Origin: Planctomycetota bacterium
GTDB lineage: Bacteria > Planctomycetota > UBA1135 > UBA2386
DNA length: 8,274 nt
Assembly (NCBI GenBank): GCA_020425885.1
Contig: JAGQRA010000665.1
Location: forward strand, 1 to 8,274
Direction: 5' to 3'
The translations under genes were made by a program, and so were the position numbers. Under the pieces are notes generated by a model that ran no database searches, was not told where the DNA came from, and worked only from the letters and a program-made list of their open reading frames with translations. The first letter of the stretch is position 1. Each line of letters starts with the position of its first letter. Positions 6,478-8,274 of the stretch are shown here, piece after piece.

Positions 6478-8274
6478 ATGTCCGAACCGTCCGACAACCA
6501 CATCGCCCTGATCTGCATGCCGTGGCATGGGCTGTCGTCGCCGTCGCTCGGCGTCGCCGTGCTGCAATCGGCCCTGCGCCGCTGCGGCTATCGTTGCACG
6601 AGCCACAGCCTGTTCCTCGACTTCATGGCCTTCGTGAGCTCGGAGCGCATCCCGGCCCGGATCCGCCTTCGCATCGAGGACTACTTCGCGGTCAGCGATG
6701 TCTGGTTCTTCGATGCCCCCGGCGAGTGGGTGTTCGCGGCGGCGTTGCGTGAGCCCGATGCCCGACTCGATCGCGACTACTGCTCGAGCCTGCGGCGGAA
6801 GGGCATGCCGCACCGCCTGATCCGGCGGCTCGCCGAGCTGCGCGCCTACGTGCCGGCGTTCCTCGAGGAATGTGCGACCCGCATCCTGGCCGACCGCGCG
6901 CCGGTCGTCGGCTTCACCACCACGTTCGGCCAGGTCGTCGCGTCGCTCGCGCTGGCGCGCGTCATCCGGCGACGCGCACCGGCGGTGAAGATCGTGTTCG
7001 GTGGTGCCAACTGCGAAGGTGCGATGGGGGCGGCGCTACTGCGCGGCTATCCGGACCTCGTCGATGTCGTGGTGCGCGGCGAGGGCGACGTCGCGCTGCC
7101 CGAGCTGGTCGAGGCGCTCGTGGCCGGCGATGCGATTCCCGACCTGCCCGGCATCTGCAGCCATGCGCCGCCGTCGCGCGATGACGAAGCGGCCGCGCCG
7201 GCGAGGTGCATCCCGGAGGCTGTGACTGCCGTGGCGATGGACGACGTGCCGCCGCCGGACTACACCGACTACTTCTCGCGCCTCGAAGAGCTCGCGCTGC
7301 AGACCGCGATCGTCCCGGTCCTGCCCTACGAGTCGTCCCGCGGCTGCTGGTGGGGTGCCCGTTCGCACTGCACCTTCTGTGGCCTCAACGGTCGGCTCAT
7401 GGCGCATCGGTCCAAGGCGCCGGACCGCGTGCTCGCCGAGTTGGTCACGCTCGCCGATCGTCACCGCGCACTCGACTTCACGATGGTCGACAACATCATC
7501 GCGCTGGAGTACTTCGACAGCCTGCTGCCGCGGCTGCGCGACAGCGGCTTCCACCTCAAGCTGTTCTATCAGACGAAGTCGAACCTGAGCCGCGATCAGG
7601 TCGGCCGGCTTCGCGATGCCGGCGTGTACGCGATCAGGCCCGGGATCGAGAGCCTCAGCACGCCGATCCTGCGCCTGATGCGGAAAGGCGTGACCGGCAT
7701 CCAGAACCTGCAGCTGCTGAAGTGGTGCGCCGAGATCGGCGTCCACGCCGCGTGGAGCGTCATCTACGGGCTGCCCGGAGAGCCGGCGGCCGAGTACGAG
7801 CGCATGGCCGCGGTCGCGCCGTTGCTCATGCACCTCGCGCCGCCGAGTCTGGCGCGGCTGACGCTCGATCGCTTCAGCCCGTATTGGCAGGATCCGGCCG
7901 CGCACGGTCTCAGGATCCGCGGCGCGCCGGCACACTTCGCTGCCTTGCACGATCTGTCGCCCGAACTGCGCAGCGAGCTGACGTGGACGTTCGACTACGA
8001 GCTCGTCGAGGGGCGTGATCCCGAGGGCTATGTCACGCCGTTGCGCCGGCAGATCGAGATCTGGCGGCGCGAGGTGCATCAGAACCGCGGTGCCCTGAGC
8101 TATCGCCGGGGGCCCAACTTCGTCACCATCGACGACCGGCGCACGATGCGCCAGGACGGGCCGAGACGGTACGTGCTCGAGGATCTCGAGGCGCAGGTCT
8201 ACTGCGCCTGCGACGCGGTCGCGACGCCGCAACACATCGCGACCCGAATCGGCGGCGCGGACCTCGAACGGATC
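6478..8274 (+). CDS. B12-dependent radical SAM RiPP-maturation C-methyltransferase (3' end cut by window edge)
   Basis: An open frame of 599 codons runs off the right edge. Residues 8-225 are a cobalamin-binding-type N-terminal region (IALICMPWHGLSSPSLG at 9-25; KIVFGGANCEGAMG at 171-184; VRGEGDVALPELV at 199-211). Residues 283-510 are the radical SAM barrel. YESSRGC at 284-290 begins the cluster motif C-x7-C-x2-C, with Cys290, Cys298 and Cys301 ligating the 4Fe-4S cluster. Then come FTMVDNII (334-341), RPGIESLS (387-394), LMRKGV (400-405), GLPGE (431-435) and LDRFSPYW (463-470). These signatures match the 'RiPP maturation radical SAM C-methyltransferase' family (TIGR03975-like), whose members are thought to methylate unactivated carbons of ribosomal peptides using methylcobalamin and SAM. 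Residues 564-599 resemble a small helical end domain. The start is uncertain: ATG 6448 would add ten Cys-rich residues with atypical wobble bases, and an in-frame stop sits at 6436-6438. I prefer 6478. Neither start has a Shine-Dalgarno sequence. Little of the C-terminus is likely to be missing. No precursor is visible. Confidence 0.87.
   Translation, partial: MSEPSDNHIALICMPWHGLSSPSLGVAVLQSALRRCGYRCTSHSLFLDFMAFVSSERIPARIRLRIEDYFAVSDVWFFDAPGEWVFAAALREPDARLDRDYCSSLRRKGMPHRLIRRLAELRAYVPAFLEECATRILADRAPVVGFTTTFGQVVASLALARVIRRRAPAVKIVFGGANCEGAMGAALLRGYPDLVDVVVRGEGDVALPELVEALVAGDAIPDLPGICSHAPPSRDDEAAAPARCIPEAVTAVAMDDVPPPDYTDYFSRLEELALQTAIVPVLPYESSRGCWWGARSHCTFCGLNGRLMAHRSKAPDRVLAELVTLADRHRALDFTMVDNIIALEYFDSLLPRLRDSGFHLKLFYQTKSNLSRDQVGRLRDAGVYAIRPGIESLSTPILRLMRKGVTGIQNLQLLKWCAEIGVHAAWSVIYGLPGEPAAEYERMAAVAPLLMHLAPPSLARLTLDRFSPYWQDPAAHGLRIRGAPAHFAALHDLSPELRSELTWTFDYELVEGRDPEGYVTPLRRQIEIWRREVHQNRGALSYRRGPNFVTIDDRRTMRQDGPRRYVLEDLEAQVYCACDAVATPQHIATRIGGADLERI

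Noticed and set aside
5971..6813. 280-codon minus-strand frame across the radical SAM start
   Set aside because: It overlaps the toroid gene in another frame and runs antisense to the radical SAM gene. The composition is that of a shadow.
7036..8235. 399-codon minus-strand open frame
   Set aside because: It lies opposite the radical SAM gene, whose motifs are unmistakable. The antisense product is low-complexity and matches nothing I recognise.

Overview
This is a GC-rich bacterial window (roughly two-thirds G+C by eye, with strong G/C preference at third codon positions). It holds five protein-coding genes, two of them cut by the window edges. I see no rRNA, tRNA, CRISPR array, transposase or attachment site. 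The best guess for the source is a member of the Planctomycetota, probably one of the lineages rich in large secreted repeat proteins. This is inferred from gene content: two exported beta-propeller-like proteins ending in a 'GNGC' domain, and an exported squalene-oxidase-repeat protein with the 'GSW..P ... LELYYRY' ending that I associate with planctomycetes. No marker gene is present to prove it.

Layout: (1) 1-503, minus strand, a small ECF-type sigma-70 factor whose C-terminal end runs off the window. (2) 504-714, a divergent intergenic region with several inverted repeats. (3) 715-2769, plus strand, a 684-residue exported kelch-type protein. (4) 2770-2951, an intergenic region with overlapping hairpins and an AT-rich candidate promoter. 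(5) 2952-5396, plus strand, an 814-residue exported protein with about 13 W-D/N-G-x-x-W repeats and a C-terminal domain related to that of the previous gene. (6) 5426-6334, minus strand, a 302-residue exported alpha/alpha-toroid (squalene-oxidase repeat) protein, convergent with gene 5. (7) 6335-6477, a divergent intergenic region with an unusual cluster of palindromes. (8) 6478 to the window end, plus strand, a nearly complete B12-dependent radical SAM enzyme of the RiPP-maturation C-methyltransferase type.

The window does not look like one pathway. The sigma factor and the kelch gene share an upstream region, so co-regulation is possible but not shown. The two repeat proteins look like tandem members of an expanded family of surface or secreted proteins. 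The radical SAM gene is the most interesting item: enzymes of this type methylate unactivated carbons in ribosomally made peptides. No precursor peptide, leader, transporter or protease can be seen in the window, so any natural-product cluster would have to continue beyond position 8274. The radical SAM and sigma-factor genes are both open at a window edge and were recognised by translating the sequence directly.
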